Source of the DNA: Aquipuribacter nitratireducens
GTDB lineage: Bacteria > Actinomycetota > Actinomycetes > Actinomycetales > JBBAYJ01
DNA: 64,000 nucleotides
Assembly (NCBI RefSeq): GCF_037860835.1
Contig: NZ_JBBEOG010000002.1
Coordinates: 124,001-188,000, forward strand
Reading direction: 5' to 3'
The notes under the pieces: model-generated
Databases searched by the model: none
The model's input: the letters and a program-made list of their open reading frames with translations, nothing else
What the model was told of the DNA's origin: nothing
In this document: one piece after another, positions 35,088 through 48,390 of the stretch
Position numbering within the stretch: the stretch's first letter is position 1
Layout: each line of letters starts with the position of its first letter
Program-made: the position numbers and the translations under genes

Positions 35088-36284
35088 ATGTCGCGGGCAC
35101 GACCCCGGCTCCGGTCTCGCGGGACGACGACGTCGGTCGTCGCCCGGGGACGTCGCCGCCTCGTGTGCGCCGCGGGTGCGGCCGTGCTGCTCGCCGGGTG
35201 CTCCGTGTCGCCCGCGGGCGCCGAGCAGCAGGCGTCGGACCGGGCGCAGCTCGCGGCGCTCGTCGAGGCGGACGTCGAGGAGTACCTGGCCGAGGCGGAC
35301 GCCCCGGGGAAGGTGAGAGCCGTCGTCGTCCACCACGACGGTGCGCCGCTCGCAGAGCGGTACCACCTCACCGACGCCGACGAGTGGTGGGACACCCGGT
35401 CGGTCACCAAGTCGGTGATGTCGACGCTCATCGGCATCGCCATCGGCGACGGCTTGATCGACGGCGTCGACGCGACCCTCGGCGAGCTCCTTCCCGACCG
35501 GCGCGACGAGATGACGGAGGAGGTCGCCGCGCTCACCCTCCACCAGGTGCTCACCCACACGGCGGGCTTCGGGGAGGAGGGCTCCGCGGCGGACGACTAC
35601 TGGTGGACGGAGGACTGGGTGGGCTCGATCCTCGCGACCCGGGCGGAGACGGGTGGGGACGTCGGGACCTTCGCGTACTCCAACGCCGGGGCCCACCTGC
35701 TGTCGGCGGTGCTCGTGGAGGCGACGGGCGTCCCCGTCCTCGAGTACGCCCGCGAGGAGCTGTTCGACCCCCTCGGCATCCCGACCGAGCCGGTATTCGA
35801 GCCGACGGTCGACCCGGCCGACCCCGACTCGCTCGACGAGGTGTACGCCGACTACGTCGAGGCCGACTTCGCGTGGGGGGTGGACCCGCAGGGGCTTCAC
35901 GAGGGGTCCTGCTGCTCCAAGCTGCGCCCACGGGACCTCGCCCGGCTCGGCCAGCTGTACCTGGATCGTGGCCGGCGGGACGGGGAGCAGGTGCTGCCGG
36001 AGAGCTGGGTGGAGGAGGCCACCCGTCAGCACGTCGAGGTCCCGGCCGCGGGCGTCGCCGGCTACGGCTACATGTGGTGGACCGGCGAGGTCGACGGGCA
36101 CGAGACGTCCGTGGCGTACGGCCGGGGCGGTCAGGCGGTCGTCGTCGTGCCCGAGCTCGACCTCGTGGTCGCCGTCGCGACGGAGTTCGACGATCGAGAC
36201 CCCCTGCGCCTCGCGCAGGCGTTCGGTCCGGAGAGTGTCGTCCGGATGGTCGAGCTGGCCATCGCGCCGCACGTCCAGCCATGA
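35088..36284 (+). CDS. serine hydrolase lipoprotein (beta-lactamase/class C PBP fold)
   Basis: 398 residues. Lipobox LLAGC with Cys38. Class C beta-lactamase-like fold with SVTK at 105-108 (nucleophile serine and lysine) and YSN at 197-199 (catalytic tyrosine); a GRGGQ stretch stands where the KTG-type triad normally lies. GLHEGSCCSKLRPRDLARLGQLYLDRG is typical of the serine-hydrolase subgroup. Could be a peptidase, esterase or peptidoglycan-modifying enzyme; not evidence of antibiotic resistance. ATG behind a strong aaggagg. Overlaps the next gene of the same fold by four bases. Confidence 0.9.
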   Translation: MSRARPRLRSRGTTTSVVARGRRRLVCAAGAAVLLAGCSVSPAGAEQQASDRAQLAALVEADVEEYLAEADAPGKVRAVVVHHDGAPLAERYHLTDADEWWDTRSVTKSVMSTLIGIAIGDGLIDGVDATLGELLPDRRDEMTEEVAALTLHQVLTHTAGFGEEGSAADDYWWTEDWVGSILATRAETGGDVGTFAYSNAGAHLLSAVLVEATGVPVLEYAREELFDPLGIPTEPVFEPTVDPADPDSLDEVYADYVEADFAWGVDPQGLHEGSCCSKLRPRDLARLGQLYLDRGRRDGEQVLPESWVEEATRQHVEVPAAGVAGYGYMWWTGEVDGHETSVAYGRGGQAVVVVPELDLVVAVATEFDDRDPLRLAQAFGPESVVRMVELAIAPHVQP

Positions 36285-37500
36285 GGCCTCCACCGACGGG
36301 CGCTGTGCCTCGCGGGTCGCGTCCGGCAGCGGCCGCAGCTCTCGTGCTCGCGGCGGCTCTGTCCGCCTGCACGGGCGACGTGAGCGCGGGTGGTGGGGAC
36401 GTGGGGGGCGCGGCGGGACCGGAGCCCGCCGCGACGGGTGAGGCGCTGCTCTGGACCACGCCGGCGGACAGCGCTCTCCCGGCGGAGACGGTCGACGCCC
36501 TCCAGGAGGCCCTGGACGCCTACCGGCAGGCCCAGGAGGCGCCGGGTCTCACGGCGGCGGTCGTCACGCCCGACGGGATGTGGGCGGGGGCGTCGGGCGT
36601 CGACGGGACGGGCACGCCGCTCCAGCCGGAGTCCGCGTTCGCCATCGCGAGCATCACGAAGACCTTCGTGGCGGCGGAGGTCGTGCTGCTCTCCGCCCAG
36701 GAGCAGGTGGACCTCGACGCGGACATCGCCGACTACGTCGACCTGCCGTTCACCAGCGACGGCGCGACGGTCCGAGAGGTCCTGGGGATGGAGAGCGGCT
36801 TCCCCCTCGACCCGGTCGACGAGGTGCTCGGCATGACCGGTGACCTCGACCGCGAGTGGACCCAGGACGACGTCTTCGACCTCGTCCTCGCGGGGAGCAT
36901 CCAGGGCGTGCGCGGCGAGGACCCGAGCTACAACAACCTCAACTACTGGGTCCTGGGAGCGCTCGTCGAGGAGGTGACCGGGGAGCCGCTCGCGGTCGCC
37001 CTGCGCCAGGACGTGCTCGATCCGTTCGGCCTCGAGCGGGTGTGGGTCCAGGCCGCCGAGGAGCCGACGCCGCCGCTCGCGATCGCCGCCGACGAGGCCC
37101 GCTTCCCCGAGGTCGACGAGGACGGCCCCTTCCTGCCGTCCCGGGCGGTCGCGTCGGCCGCCGGTGCCGCTGGCGGCATGGCCGCCGACGCCCCCACCCT
37201 CGCCCGGTGGGGGCACCTGCTGTACGGCGGTGCGGTGCTCGAGCGGTCGCTCGTCGAGGACATGACGACACCGGAGGGCGACGACGACTGGTACGGCCTC
37301 GGGACGGTGCTCGCCCGGGACGGCGAGGCCCCGCTCGTGGGGCACGACGGCGACCTGGGCGTCTACCACAGCCTGCTGGCCGTGTGGCCCGACGACGCGA
37401 TCTCCGTGGCGGTTCTCGTGCCGACCCCGTCGCCGCTCGGCCTCGACGAGGAACTCACCCCCACCGGCCTCGCGCGCACGCTCCACGAGGCCGCCCTGGG

Positions 37501-37504
<4 letters not shown>
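36281..37504 (+). CDS. second serine hydrolase lipoprotein (beta-lactamase/class C PBP fold)
   Basis: 407 residues. Lipobox LSAC with Cys30, a glycine/alanine linker, then the catalytic domain with SITK at 124-127, YNN at 217-219 and VGHDGDLGVYHS, an HDG in place of KTG. It shares the fold but little sequence with the upstream gene, so this is not a recent duplication. ATG overlaps the upstream stop (ATGA). The TAG stop shares the palindrome CTAG with the stop codon of the opposing ABC-F gene. Confidence 0.9.
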
Positions 37505-41022
<3,518 letters not shown>

Positions 41023-41037
41023 CTCTGCGAGCGGCCG

Positions 41038-42207
41038 TCAGAACAGCTGCTCGAGCGAGTCGTCGGACAGCACCTGGTCGATGACCATCGTCGCCGCTCC
41101 GATGACGGCGGCCCGACCACCGGTCCGTGACGTGACGATCCGCAGGTGCTGCGTGGCCAGCGGCAGGGAGCGGCGGTAGACGACCTCCCGGATGCCGGCG
41201 AGCAGGTGGTCACCGGCGCCCGCGAGGCTGCCGCCGATGACGACGACGGAGGGATTGAGCAGGTTGACGCAGGTGGCGAGGACGGCGCCCAGGGAGCGTC
41301 CGGCCTCGCGGACCGCGGCCGACGCCTCGGCGTTGCCCGACCGGACGAGGGCGACGACGTCGACGCTGGAGTGGACGTCGAGGCCGGACGCGGCGAGCCG
41401 CCGCGCGACGGTCTGCCCGCTCGCGAGCGCCTCGAGGCACCCGGTGTTGCCGCACGTGCACAGCACGTCGTCCCCGCCCGGCACGGCGACGTGGCCGAGG
41501 TCGCCGGCCGCACCCTGCGCGCCCCGGCGGATCGCCCCGTCGCTCACGAGTCCGGCGCCGATGCCCGTCGCTACCTTGACGAAGAGGAGGTGGTCGACGT
41601 CGCGGAGCCCGGCGGCGTGCTCGCCGAGCGCCATGATGTTGACGTCGTTGTCGACGAGGACCGGCACCTTCCCCAGCCGCTGCTGGAGGAAGCCGCGGAC
41701 GTCGGCCTGGTCCCATCCCGGCATGATCGGCGGGCTGATGGGCCGGCCGGACTCGTGGTCGACCGGCCCGGGCAGACCGACGCCGACGCCGACGAGGTCG
41801 CTCTGGACGCGACCGGTCTGGGACACGAGGGCGGTCACGACGTCGGCGACGCGGCCGAGGACGACCTCGGGGCCGTCGGTGATGTCGATGTCCTCCGACT
41901 GCTCGACGAGCACGGTCGCGCCGAGGTCGGTGAGCGCGATGCGCGAGTGCGTGGCCCCGAGGTCGACCGCGGCCACGAGCCGGGCCGCCGGGTTGAAGGC
42001 GAACGTCGCCGGAGGGCGCCCGCCGGTCGACACGGCGCCGCCCCCGGGGGCGAGCAGCCCAGCCGAGAGCAGCTGGTCGATCCGCTGCGCGATGGTCGAG
42101 CGGGCCTGGCCGGTCACGGTGGCCAGCTCGGCGCGGGTGCGGGGGCGGCCGTCGCGCAGCAGCTGCAGCGTCGCCCCCAGGTCCGTGGGCCGGCTGCTGA
42201 TGCTCAT
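41038..42207 (-). CDS. ROK-family sugar-responsive repressor
   Basis: 389 residues. N-terminal winged helix (ATLQLLRDGRPRTRAELATVTGQARSTIAQRIDQLLSAGLLAPGG) fused to a ROK kinase-like domain: AAVDLGATHSRIALTDLG, GVGVGLPGPVDHESGRPI, DNDVNIMALGEHAAG, and the zinc site CTCGNTGCLEALASG. Such proteins repress sugar genes until a sugar or sugar phosphate binds. ATG at 42207 lies six bases after TTCACT (42219-42214), itself 17 bases after CTGACG, a leaderless promoter. Divergent from the ABC sugar importer, with a dyad in between, so it most likely controls both. Confidence 0.9.
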   Translation of the reverse strand: MSISSRPTDLGATLQLLRDGRPRTRAELATVTGQARSTIAQRIDQLLSAGLLAPGGGAVSTGGRPPATFAFNPAARLVAAVDLGATHSRIALTDLGATVLVEQSEDIDITDGPEVVLGRVADVVTALVSQTGRVQSDLVGVGVGLPGPVDHESGRPISPPIMPGWDQADVRGFLQQRLGKVPVLVDNDVNIMALGEHAAGLRDVDHLLFVKVATGIGAGLVSDGAIRRGAQGAAGDLGHVAVPGGDDVLCTCGNTGCLEALASGQTVARRLAASGLDVHSSVDVVALVRSGNAEASAAVREAGRSLGAVLATCVNLLNPSVVVIGGSLAGAGDHLLAGIREVVYRRSLPLATQHLRIVTSRTGGRAAVIGAATMVIDQVLSDDSLEQLF

Positions 42208-42264
42208 GAGCCGAGTGAAGCACAGCCAGAAGCGCACGTCAGCGCGTAGTTGCCGTTTCGTTGC

Positions 42265-42304
42265 CGACTTTTGCTTGACGTCTGGCAAAAGACGCCCCTA
42301 CGTT
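42265..42304. promoter_or_regulatory. sugar-operon promoter with overlapping operator dyad
   Basis: For the importer: TTGACG (42275-42280), an 18-base spacer, TACGTT (42299-42304) and seven bases to the ATG at 42312. A dyad CGACTTTTGC (42265-42274) and GCAAAAGACG (42285-42294), one mismatch, straddles the -35. GTTGCCG is also directly repeated at 42249-42255 and 42260-42266. The ROK protein encoded next door is the natural candidate to bind here and block transcription. Confidence 0.65.
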
Positions 42305-42311
42305 CCTCCGC

Positions 42312-43844
42312 ATGGTCGATGGTGACTCCGCGGCACAGCCGCTGCCGGTGCTGCTCACGATGCACGGCATCGTCAAGCACTTCCCCGGCGCGAAGGCGCT
42401 CGACGGCGTCGACCTCGACGTCCGCGCGGGCGAGGTCCACTGCCTGCTGGGCCAGAACGGCGCCGGCAAGTCCACGCTCATCAAGGTCCTCGCGGGTGCC
42501 CACGCCCCCACCGCGGGCGAGATCCGCTGGCAGGGCGAGCCGCTGCGCCTCAGCTCCCCGGTCGCGGCTCTCGAGGCCGGCATCGCGACGATGTACCAGG
42601 AGCTCGACGTCGTCGACGGCCTCACGGTCGCGGAGAACGTCTACCTCGGGCACGAGCTGTCGACGGGTGGCCTCACCCGCCGCCGCGAGGCACACACCCG
42701 CACGGCGGAGATCCTGCGAAGGCTCGGCCACAGCGAGATCAGCCCCAACCGCGAGGTGGGGACGCTCCCGGCGGCGGGCAAGCAGGTCGTCAGCATGGCG
42801 CGGGCGCTGTCCCGCGACGCGCGGCTCATCATCATGGACGAGCCCTCGGCCGTGCTCGACTCCGAGGAGGTCGCGAACCTCTTCCGGGTCGTCCGCGAGC
42901 TCACGGCGTCCGGTGTGGCCGTCCTCTACATCTCCCACCGGCTCGACGAGATCCGCGAGATCGGCGACCGCATCACCGTGCTGAAGGACGGCCGCTCGGT
43001 CGCCTCCAACCTCCCGGTCGCGGACACCCCGACGCCGGAGCTCATCCGCCTCATGACCGGTCGCACGGTCGAGCAGGTGTTCCCCACCCGCAACCCCGTC
43101 GCCGACGACGCGCCCGTCATGCTGACGGTGGAGAACCTCGGCCTGCGGGGCGAGTTCGCCGACGTGTCGTTTACCGTCCGCGCCGGTGAGGTCGTCGGCC
43201 TGGCCGGGCTCGTCGGGTCCGGCCGTTCCGAGATCCTCGAGACCGTCTACGGCGCCCGCCGTGCGACCGAGGGGAGGGTCGAGGTCACCGGTAAGCCGCT
43301 GCGTCGCGGCTCCGTCGATGCAGCGGTTACGGCTGGCATCGGCCTTGCTCCAGAAGAGCGCAAGAGTCAGGGCTTGCTTCTCGACGAGCCCGTCTACCGC
43401 AACATCACCCTGTCGACCTTCGCCCGCCAGGCCCGCGGTCCCGTGCTCGACGAGCGCGCCGAACGGAAGGTCGCGGTGGAGCAGATCAGCGCCCTCGACC
43501 TGCGCCCCGCCGACCCCGACCGCACGATGCGGACCCTGTCGGGCGGCAACCAGCAGAAGGCGATGCTCGCCCGCTGGCTCGTCCACGGCTGCCGCGTGCT
43601 GCTGCTCGACGAGCCCACCCGCGGCGTCGACGTCGGCGCGCGCGCCGAGATCTACGCCCTCGTCCACCGCCTCGCCGAGGCCGGGAACGCCGTGGTGGTC
43701 GTCTCCAGCGAGATCGAGGAGGTGCTCGGGCTCTCCCACCGGGTGCTCGTCGTCTCCGACGGACGCGTGCTCCACGAAGGTCCCGCGGACCAGATCGACG
43801 AGCACGGAGTGCTCGCCCTCGTCATGGAAGGAACAGCCGCGTGA
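42312..43844 (+). CDS. sugar ABC transporter ATP-binding protein, ribose (RbsA) type
   Basis: 510 residues with two fused ABC domains, as in RbsA, XylG and MglA. First domain: Walker A GQNGAGKST near 53-61, Walker B LIIMDEPSAVLD. Second: GLVGSGRSE, a degenerate Walker A typical of the family, APEERKSQGLLLD, LSGGNQQKAMLARWL and LLLDEPTRGVDVG. A stretch from 43320 to 43385 in the second domain has strikingly AT-ending codons. ATG seven bases after TACGTT, no ribosome binding site. Overlaps the permease start by four bases. Confidence 0.94.
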   Translation: MVDGDSAAQPLPVLLTMHGIVKHFPGAKALDGVDLDVRAGEVHCLLGQNGAGKSTLIKVLAGAHAPTAGEIRWQGEPLRLSSPVAALEAGIATMYQELDVVDGLTVAENVYLGHELSTGGLTRRREAHTRTAEILRRLGHSEISPNREVGTLPAAGKQVVSMARALSRDARLIIMDEPSAVLDSEEVANLFRVVRELTASGVAVLYISHRLDEIREIGDRITVLKDGRSVASNLPVADTPTPELIRLMTGRTVEQVFPTRNPVADDAPVMLTVENLGLRGEFADVSFTVRAGEVVGLAGLVGSGRSEILETVYGARRATEGRVEVTGKPLRRGSVDAAVTAGIGLAPEERKSQGLLLDEPVYRNITLSTFARQARGPVLDERAERKVAVEQISALDLRPADPDRTMRTLSGGNQQKAMLARWLVHGCRVLLLDEPTRGVDVGARAEIYALVHRLAEAGNAVVVVSSEIEEVLGLSHRVLVVSDGRVLHEGPADQIDEHGVLALVMEGTAA

Positions 43845-44914
43845 GCGAGAAGCAGCCACCGTCGCTGGCCACGGCCGGCGGCGTCCCCCCCGAGGAGGAC
43901 ACGGTCGAGCACACCCGGAAGGCACCGTCCCGCCGGGCCGCGACGTTCCTCGGGGGCGGCGCCGGCCGCAACCTCGGGCTCGTCATCGTGCTCGGCCTCA
44001 TCGTCGCCGTGGGTGTCGCGACCGCTGGCGTGCAGTTCGCCAGCATCGACAACCTCCTCACGATCCTGCGGCTGGCCGCGGTCATCGGCGTCGTGTCCAT
44101 CGGCGTGACGTTCGTCATCACCGGCGGCGGTATCGACCTGTCCGTCGGCTCTGTCCTCGGACTGGCCTCGGTGTGGGCGACGACGCTCGCGACGCAGACG
44201 CTCGCGGCGGACACCCACTGGATCGTCATGGTGTTCACCGCGCTCGCGGTCGGCACGGTGGCGGGCCTCGTCAACGGCGTCCTGGTCGCCTACGGCAAGG
44301 TCGTCGCGTTCATCGCGACCCTCGCGATGCTCGTCGCGGCCCGCGGCGTGGCCGAGATCATCGCGCAGCGCAGGACGCAGATCGTCACCGTCGACCCGTT
44401 CCTCGACTTCTTCCGCGCCGACCTCATCGGGATCCCCGTCCTGGTGTGGATCTTCGCCCTCGTCGCGGTCGCGGCGTGGTTCCTCCTCAACCGCACGACC
44501 TTCGGGCGCCGCACGATCGCCGTGGGCGGCAACCCGGAGGCGGCGCGCCTCGCGGGCATCAAGGTGCAGCGCCACACCATGTACCTGTACGCCCTGTCCG
44601 GGCTGTGCGCCGGGATCGCCGGCGTCATGATGCTCGCCCGCACGACCGCCGGGTCGTCGACGAACGGCCAGCTCTACGAGCTCGACGCGATCGCGGCCGT
44701 CGTCGTCGGCGGCACGCTCCTGGCGGGTGGTCGCGGCACGATCGTCGGCACCGTCCTCGGCGTCCTGATCTTCGCCTCGCTGACGAACATCTTCATCCAG
44801 AACAACCTCTCGATCTCGTCCCAGTCCATCGCCAAGGGCGCGATCATCGTCGCCGCCGTCCTGCTGCAGCAGCGCTTCGCCACCCGCCGGCCCGTCGCGG
44901 CCCGGGGCTCCTAG
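43841..44914 (+). CDS. sugar ABC transporter permease, RbsC type
   Basis: 357-residue inner-membrane permease with a hydrophilic N-terminus of about 45 residues and roughly ten helices. Family landmarks: ITGGGIDLSVGSVLGLASVWA, GLVNGVLVAYGKVVAFIATLAMLVAARGVAEII, FGRRTIAVGGNPEAARLAGIKVQRHTMYLYALSGLCAGIAGVMMLART, and ELDAIAAVVVGGTLLAGGRGTIVGTVLGVLI. GTG start overlapping the ATPase stop. Works with the ATPase upstream and the receptor downstream. Confidence 0.95.
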   Translation: MSEKQPPSLATAGGVPPEEDTVEHTRKAPSRRAATFLGGGAGRNLGLVIVLGLIVAVGVATAGVQFASIDNLLTILRLAAVIGVVSIGVTFVITGGGIDLSVGSVLGLASVWATTLATQTLAADTHWIVMVFTALAVGTVAGLVNGVLVAYGKVVAFIATLAMLVAARGVAEIIAQRRTQIVTVDPFLDFFRADLIGIPVLVWIFALVAVAAWFLLNRTTFGRRTIAVGGNPEAARLAGIKVQRHTMYLYALSGLCAGIAGVMMLARTTAGSSTNGQLYELDAIAAVVVGGTLLAGGRGTIVGTVLGVLIFASLTNIFIQNNLSISSQSIAKGAIIVAAVLLQQRFATRRPVAARGS

Positions 44915-44989
44915 CCGCGCGCCCTGGCACCTCGACCCCTCCACAGTCCCCCCGCACGTCCTGCACGACCCATCTATAAGGAGACACAG

Positions 44990-46075
44990 ATGTCCCGCAC
45001 CCTCACCCGCCGTCGCGTCGCCCTGGCCGTCGGCTCCGTGTCCGTCGGCGCGCTGCTCGTCAGCGGCTGCACGTCGAACACCCCGGCTGCCCCGGAGGAG
45101 GACGCCGCCGGCGGTGTCTCCGCGGACGCCGGTTCGGGTGACGCCGCCGCCGGTGGCGACAACGCGAACGACGCCTCGGGCGAGACCGTCACCATCGGCT
45201 TCTCGGCGCCCGCCGCCGACCACGGCTGGATGGCCGCGATCACGCGCGCCGCACAGGAGAAGGCCGCCGAGTACGACGACGTCGAGCTCGTCGTCGCCGA
45301 GGGCACCAACGACGTCAACGTCCAGATCAGCCAGATCGAGACGTTCATCAACGACGGCGTCGACGCGATCGTGCTCCTGCCGTTCGACGGCGCCGCCCTC
45401 ACCGAGGTCGCGACGCAGGCGATGGAGGCCGGGATCACGGTCGTCAACGTCGACCGCGAGTTCTCCAGCCCCTTCGCGGCCCGCACCACCGTGCTCGGTG
45501 ACAACTACGGCATGGGCGTGAGCGCCGGCACGTACATCTGCGAGCGGCTCGGCGACAACCCGGACGCCGTCGTCGCCGAGATCGCCGGCATCGACTCCCT
45601 CCCCCTTACGCAGGACCGGAGCCAGGGCTTCGAGGACGCGCTGTCCGACTGCGGTCTCGACGTCGACAACCGCGTCGCCGCGGACTTCACGGTCCAGGGT
45701 GGCCAGGAGGCGGCCGCGAGCCTCCTCCAGGCCGCTCCCGAGATCGACGCCATCTGGAACCACGACGACGACCAGGGCGTCGGTGTCCTCGCCGCCATCG
45801 ACCAGGCCGGCCGCGACGAGTTCTTCATGGTCGGCGGCGCGGGCTCCGCGAACGTCATGCGCGAGATCCAGGAGGGTGGCTCGGTCGTCGAGGCGACCGT
45901 CATCTACCCGTCGACGCAGGCCGCGGACGGCATCGCGCTCGCCCGCCTCATCGAGCAGAACAAGGACCTCGGCGACCTGGTCTCGAGCACGGTGCCGCGC
46001 GAGGTGCAGCTCTACGCCCCGGTCGTCACCGCGGACAACGTCGAGCAGTACCTGCCGACCGCGTTCGAGTCCTGA
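44990..46075 (+). CDS. sugar-binding lipoprotein, RbsB-like
   Basis: 361-residue periplasmic-binding-protein type 1 receptor. Signal peptide with lipobox LVSGC (Cys27), then an alanine/acidic linker to about residue 62. The mature fold starts TVTIGFSAPAADHGWMAAITRAAQEKAAEYDDVELVVAEGTNDVNVQISQIETFINDGVDAIVLLPFDGAAL and continues NVDREFSSPFAARTTVLGDNYGMGVSAGTYI and IWNHDDDQGVGVLAAIDQAG. ATG preceded by a strong aaggaga ribosome binding site after a 75-base gap, consistent with the higher level a receptor needs. The sugar is unknown. Confidence 0.93.
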   Translation: MSRTLTRRRVALAVGSVSVGALLVSGCTSNTPAAPEEDAAGGVSADAGSGDAAAGGDNANDASGETVTIGFSAPAADHGWMAAITRAAQEKAAEYDDVELVVAEGTNDVNVQISQIETFINDGVDAIVLLPFDGAALTEVATQAMEAGITVVNVDREFSSPFAARTTVLGDNYGMGVSAGTYICERLGDNPDAVVAEIAGIDSLPLTQDRSQGFEDALSDCGLDVDNRVAADFTVQGGQEAAASLLQAAPEIDAIWNHDDDQGVGVLAAIDQAGRDEFFMVGGAGSANVMREIQEGGSVVEATVIYPSTQAADGIALARLIEQNKDLGDLVSSTVPREVQLYAPVVTADNVEQYLPTAFES

Positions 46076-46102
46076 CCGACCGACGACACACGCACGGGCG
46101 AC

Positions 46103-46128
46103 GGCGGCGCGGCAGGAGCCGCGCCGCC
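46103..46128 (+). terminator. hairpin between receptor and catabolic genes
   Basis: GGCGGCGCGGC-AGGA-GCCGCGCCGCC, a perfect 11-base stem with a four-base loop and no U-run, 27 bases after the receptor stop. It could be a partial terminator or a 3-prime stabiliser that keeps receptor message higher than the downstream enzymes. Confidence 0.6.
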
Positions 46129-46153
46129 GCCGTCCGAGAAGGAGGGGGCCGAG

Positions 46154-47338
46154 ATGGGCTCTGACGAACGGATCCCGCAGCTCGGGGTCGCGATGGTGGG
46201 CCACTCGTTCATGGGGGCCGCCCACTCCCAGGCATGGGCCAACGCGCCCCGGTTCTTCGACCTGCCGCTGCACCCGCGCATGCTCGTCGTCGCCGGCCGT
46301 CGGCCCGAGGCCGCCGCGGCGGCGGCACGGAAGCTGGGCTGGGAGGAGTCGGAGACAGACTGGCGCAAGGTCCTGCTCCGCGACGACGTCGATCTCGTCG
46401 ACGTCTGCACCCCCGGCGACACGCACTGCGACATCGCCGTGGCCGCCCTCGAGGCCGGCAAGCACGTCCTGTGCGAGAAGCCCCTCGCGAACAGCGTCGC
46501 CGAGGCCGAGCTCATGGCGGCGACGGCCGAGCGGGCCGCGGCGCGCGGCGTCCGGGCGATGGTCGGCTTCACGTACCGACGCGTCCCCGCGATCGCGCTC
46601 ATGCGGGAGCTCGTCGCCGAGGGGCGCGTCGGCACCGTCCGCCAGGTCCGCGCCCAGTACCTGCAGGACTGGATCGCCGACGAGGACGCCCCGATGTCGT
46701 GGCGACTGGAGAAGGACAAGGCGGGCTCGGGGGCCCTCGGCGACATCGGCGCGCACGTGGTCGACCTCGCGCAGTTCGTCACCGGTGAGCGCATCACCGG
46801 TGTGAGCGGGCTCCTCGAGACGTTCGTCGACGAGCGCCCGCTCCCGGGCGAGGCCGGGGCGCTGCGCGGCAGCGCAGGCGAGGGTCGGGGGAAGGTCACC
46901 GTCGACGACGCCGCCCTCTTCACCGCGCGCCTGTCGGGCGGGGCCGTGGCGAGCTTCGAGGCGACCCGCTTCGCCTACGGCCGCAAGAACGCGATCCGAC
47001 TCGAGGTCAACGGCTCCGCCGGGTCGCTCGCCTTCGACTTCGAGGACATGAACGTCCTCCACTACTACGACGCCACCGACGACCCGCGCATCGCCGGCTT
47101 CCGTCGCATCTACGTCACCGAGCCGCAGCACCCCTACGTCGGGTCGTGGTGGCCCGCGGGGCACGGTCTCGGCTACGAGCACGGCTTCGTGCACCAGGTC
47201 GTCGACCTGCTGCGGGCCCTCGGCGAGGACCGGCAGCCCGAGCCGTCGTTCGCCGACGGTCTGCAGGTCCAGCGGGTCCTCGACGCCGTCGAGCGCAGCA
47301 GCACTGCCGGAAGCCAGTGGACGGAGGTCCCCGCATGA
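46154..47338 (+). CDS. Gfo/Idh/MocA-family sugar oxidoreductase
   Basis: 394-residue NAD(P)-dependent dehydrogenase with N-terminal Rossmann fold ([23 protein letters not shown]) and the family EKP motif in [18 protein letters not shown], where lysine is catalytic. [38 protein letters not shown] and [22 protein letters not shown] are characteristic. Probably oxidises the imported sugar, inositol or glycoside at a ring carbon. ATG behind aaggaggggg. Overlaps the next gene by four bases, so the dehydrogenase and TIM-barrel enzyme likely act in sequence. Confidence 0.93.
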   Translation: MGSDERIPQLGVAMVGHSFMGAAHSQAWANAPRFFDLPLHPRMLVVAGRRPEAAAAAARKLGWEESETDWRKVLLRDDVDLVDVCTPGDTHCDIAVAALEAGKHVLCEKPLANSVAEAELMAATAERAAARGVRAMVGFTYRRVPAIALMRELVAEGRVGTVRQVRAQYLQDWIADEDAPMSWRLEKDKAGSGALGDIGAHVVDLAQFVTGERITGVSGLLETFVDERPLPGEAGALRGSAGEGRGKVTVDDAALFTARLSGGAVASFEATRFAYGRKNAIRLEVNGSAGSLAFDFEDMNVLHYYDATDDPRIAGFRRIYVTEPQHPYVGSWWPAGHGLGYEHGFVHQVVDLLRALGEDRQPEPSFADGLQVQRVLDAVERSSTAGSQWTEVPA

Positions 47339-48339
47339 CCCGACCCATCACGCTCTTCACCGGCCAGTGGGCCGACCTGCCGCTGGAGGAGGTGGCGAAG
47401 CTGGCCGCCGGCTGGGGCTACGACGGCCTCGAGCTCGCGTGCTGGGGCGACCACCTCGACCCGTGGCGCTGGGACGACGCGGAGTACGTCCAGGGCCGCC
47501 TCGACCTGCTCGAGCGCCACGGCCTCCAGCTGTTCGCCATCTCCAACCACCTCAAGGGCCAGGCCGTCTGCGACGACCCCATCGACCACCGCCACCAGGC
47601 GATCGTCGGGTCCCGGGTGTGGGGCGACGGCGACGCCGAGGGCGTCCGCCGGCGGGCCGCGGAGGAGATGCAGAACACCGCGCGGCTCGCGGCGGAGCTC
47701 GGCGTCGACACCGTCATCGGCTTCACCGGCTCCGCGATCTGGAAGTACGTCGCGATGTTCCCGCCGGTCGGTCAGGACGTCATCGACGCCGGGTACCAGG
47801 ACTTCGCCGACCGGTGGAACCCGATCCTCGACGTCTTCGACGAGGTGGGGGTCCGGTTCGCCCACGAGGTCCACCCCAGCGAGATCGCCTACGACTACTG
47901 GACGACCGTGCGGACGCTCGAGGCGATCGGGCACCGTGAGGCGTTCGGGCTCAACTGGGACCCCAGCCACATGGTGTGGCAGGAGCTCGACCCCGTCGGC
48001 TTCCTCTGGGACTTCCGCGACCGCATCTACCACGTCGACTGCAAGGACACCCGGATGCGGACCGGCAACGGGCGCAACGGCCGGCTCGGCAGCCACCTCG
48101 CGTGGGCCGACGGGCGACGCGGCTGGGACTTCATCTCCACCGGCCACGGCGACGTGCCGTGGGAGGACTGCTTCCGGATGCTCAACCAGATCGGGTACTC
48201 CGGCCCCATCAGCGTCGAGTGGGAGGACGCCGGCATGGACCGGCTCGCCGGCGCCGAGGAGGCGCTCGCGTTCGTGCGCCGGCTCGCCTTCGACCCGCCC
48301 GAGGCGGCGTTCGACGCCGCGTTCTCCTCCGGCGGCTGA
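47335..48339 (+). CDS. cytosolic TIM-barrel sugar isomerase/epimerase family protein
   Basis: 334-residue xylose-isomerase-like TIM barrel. Seen: [59 protein letters not shown], the metal-ligand region [40 protein letters not shown] and [14 protein letters not shown]. The glutamate, aspartate and histidine ligands of the family are present. In Gfo/Idh neighbourhoods such enzymes epimerise keto-sugars or cleave 3-keto-glycosides; the reaction here is inferred from neighbours. ATG overlaps the dehydrogenase stop. No signal peptide, in contrast to the TIM-barrel gene downstream. Confidence 0.9.
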   Translation: MTRPITLFTGQWADLPLEEVAKLAAGWGYDGLELACWGDHLDPWRWDDAEYVQGRLDLLERHGLQLFAISNHLKGQAVCDDPIDHRHQAIVGSRVWGDGDAEGVRRRAAEEMQNTARLAAELGVDTVIGFTGSAIWKYVAMFPPVGQDVIDAGYQDFADRWNPILDVFDEVGVRFAHEVHPSEIAYDYWTTVRTLEAIGHREAFGLNWDPSHMVWQELDPVGFLWDFRDRIYHVDCKDTRMRTGNGRNGRLGSHLAWADGRRGWDFISTGHGDVPWEDCFRMLNQIGYSGPISVEWEDAGMDRLAGAEEALAFVRRLAFDPPEAAFDAAFSSGG

Positions 48340-48390
48340 CCCCCACGTGCGCGGCCCCTCCCGGCGGGAGTCGACGGCCGCGCCCCGGCT

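Noticed and set aside
34376-36280. Long plus-strand frame upstream of the second serine hydrolase
   Set aside because: The residues before 36281 are a frame shadow of the LuxR and first hydrolase genes; a lipoprotein signal starts exactly at 36281.
43652-47194. An 1180-codon minus-strand open frame across the sugar locus
   Set aside because: It is the antisense shadow of four well-supported plus-strand genes with clear motifs and start signals.
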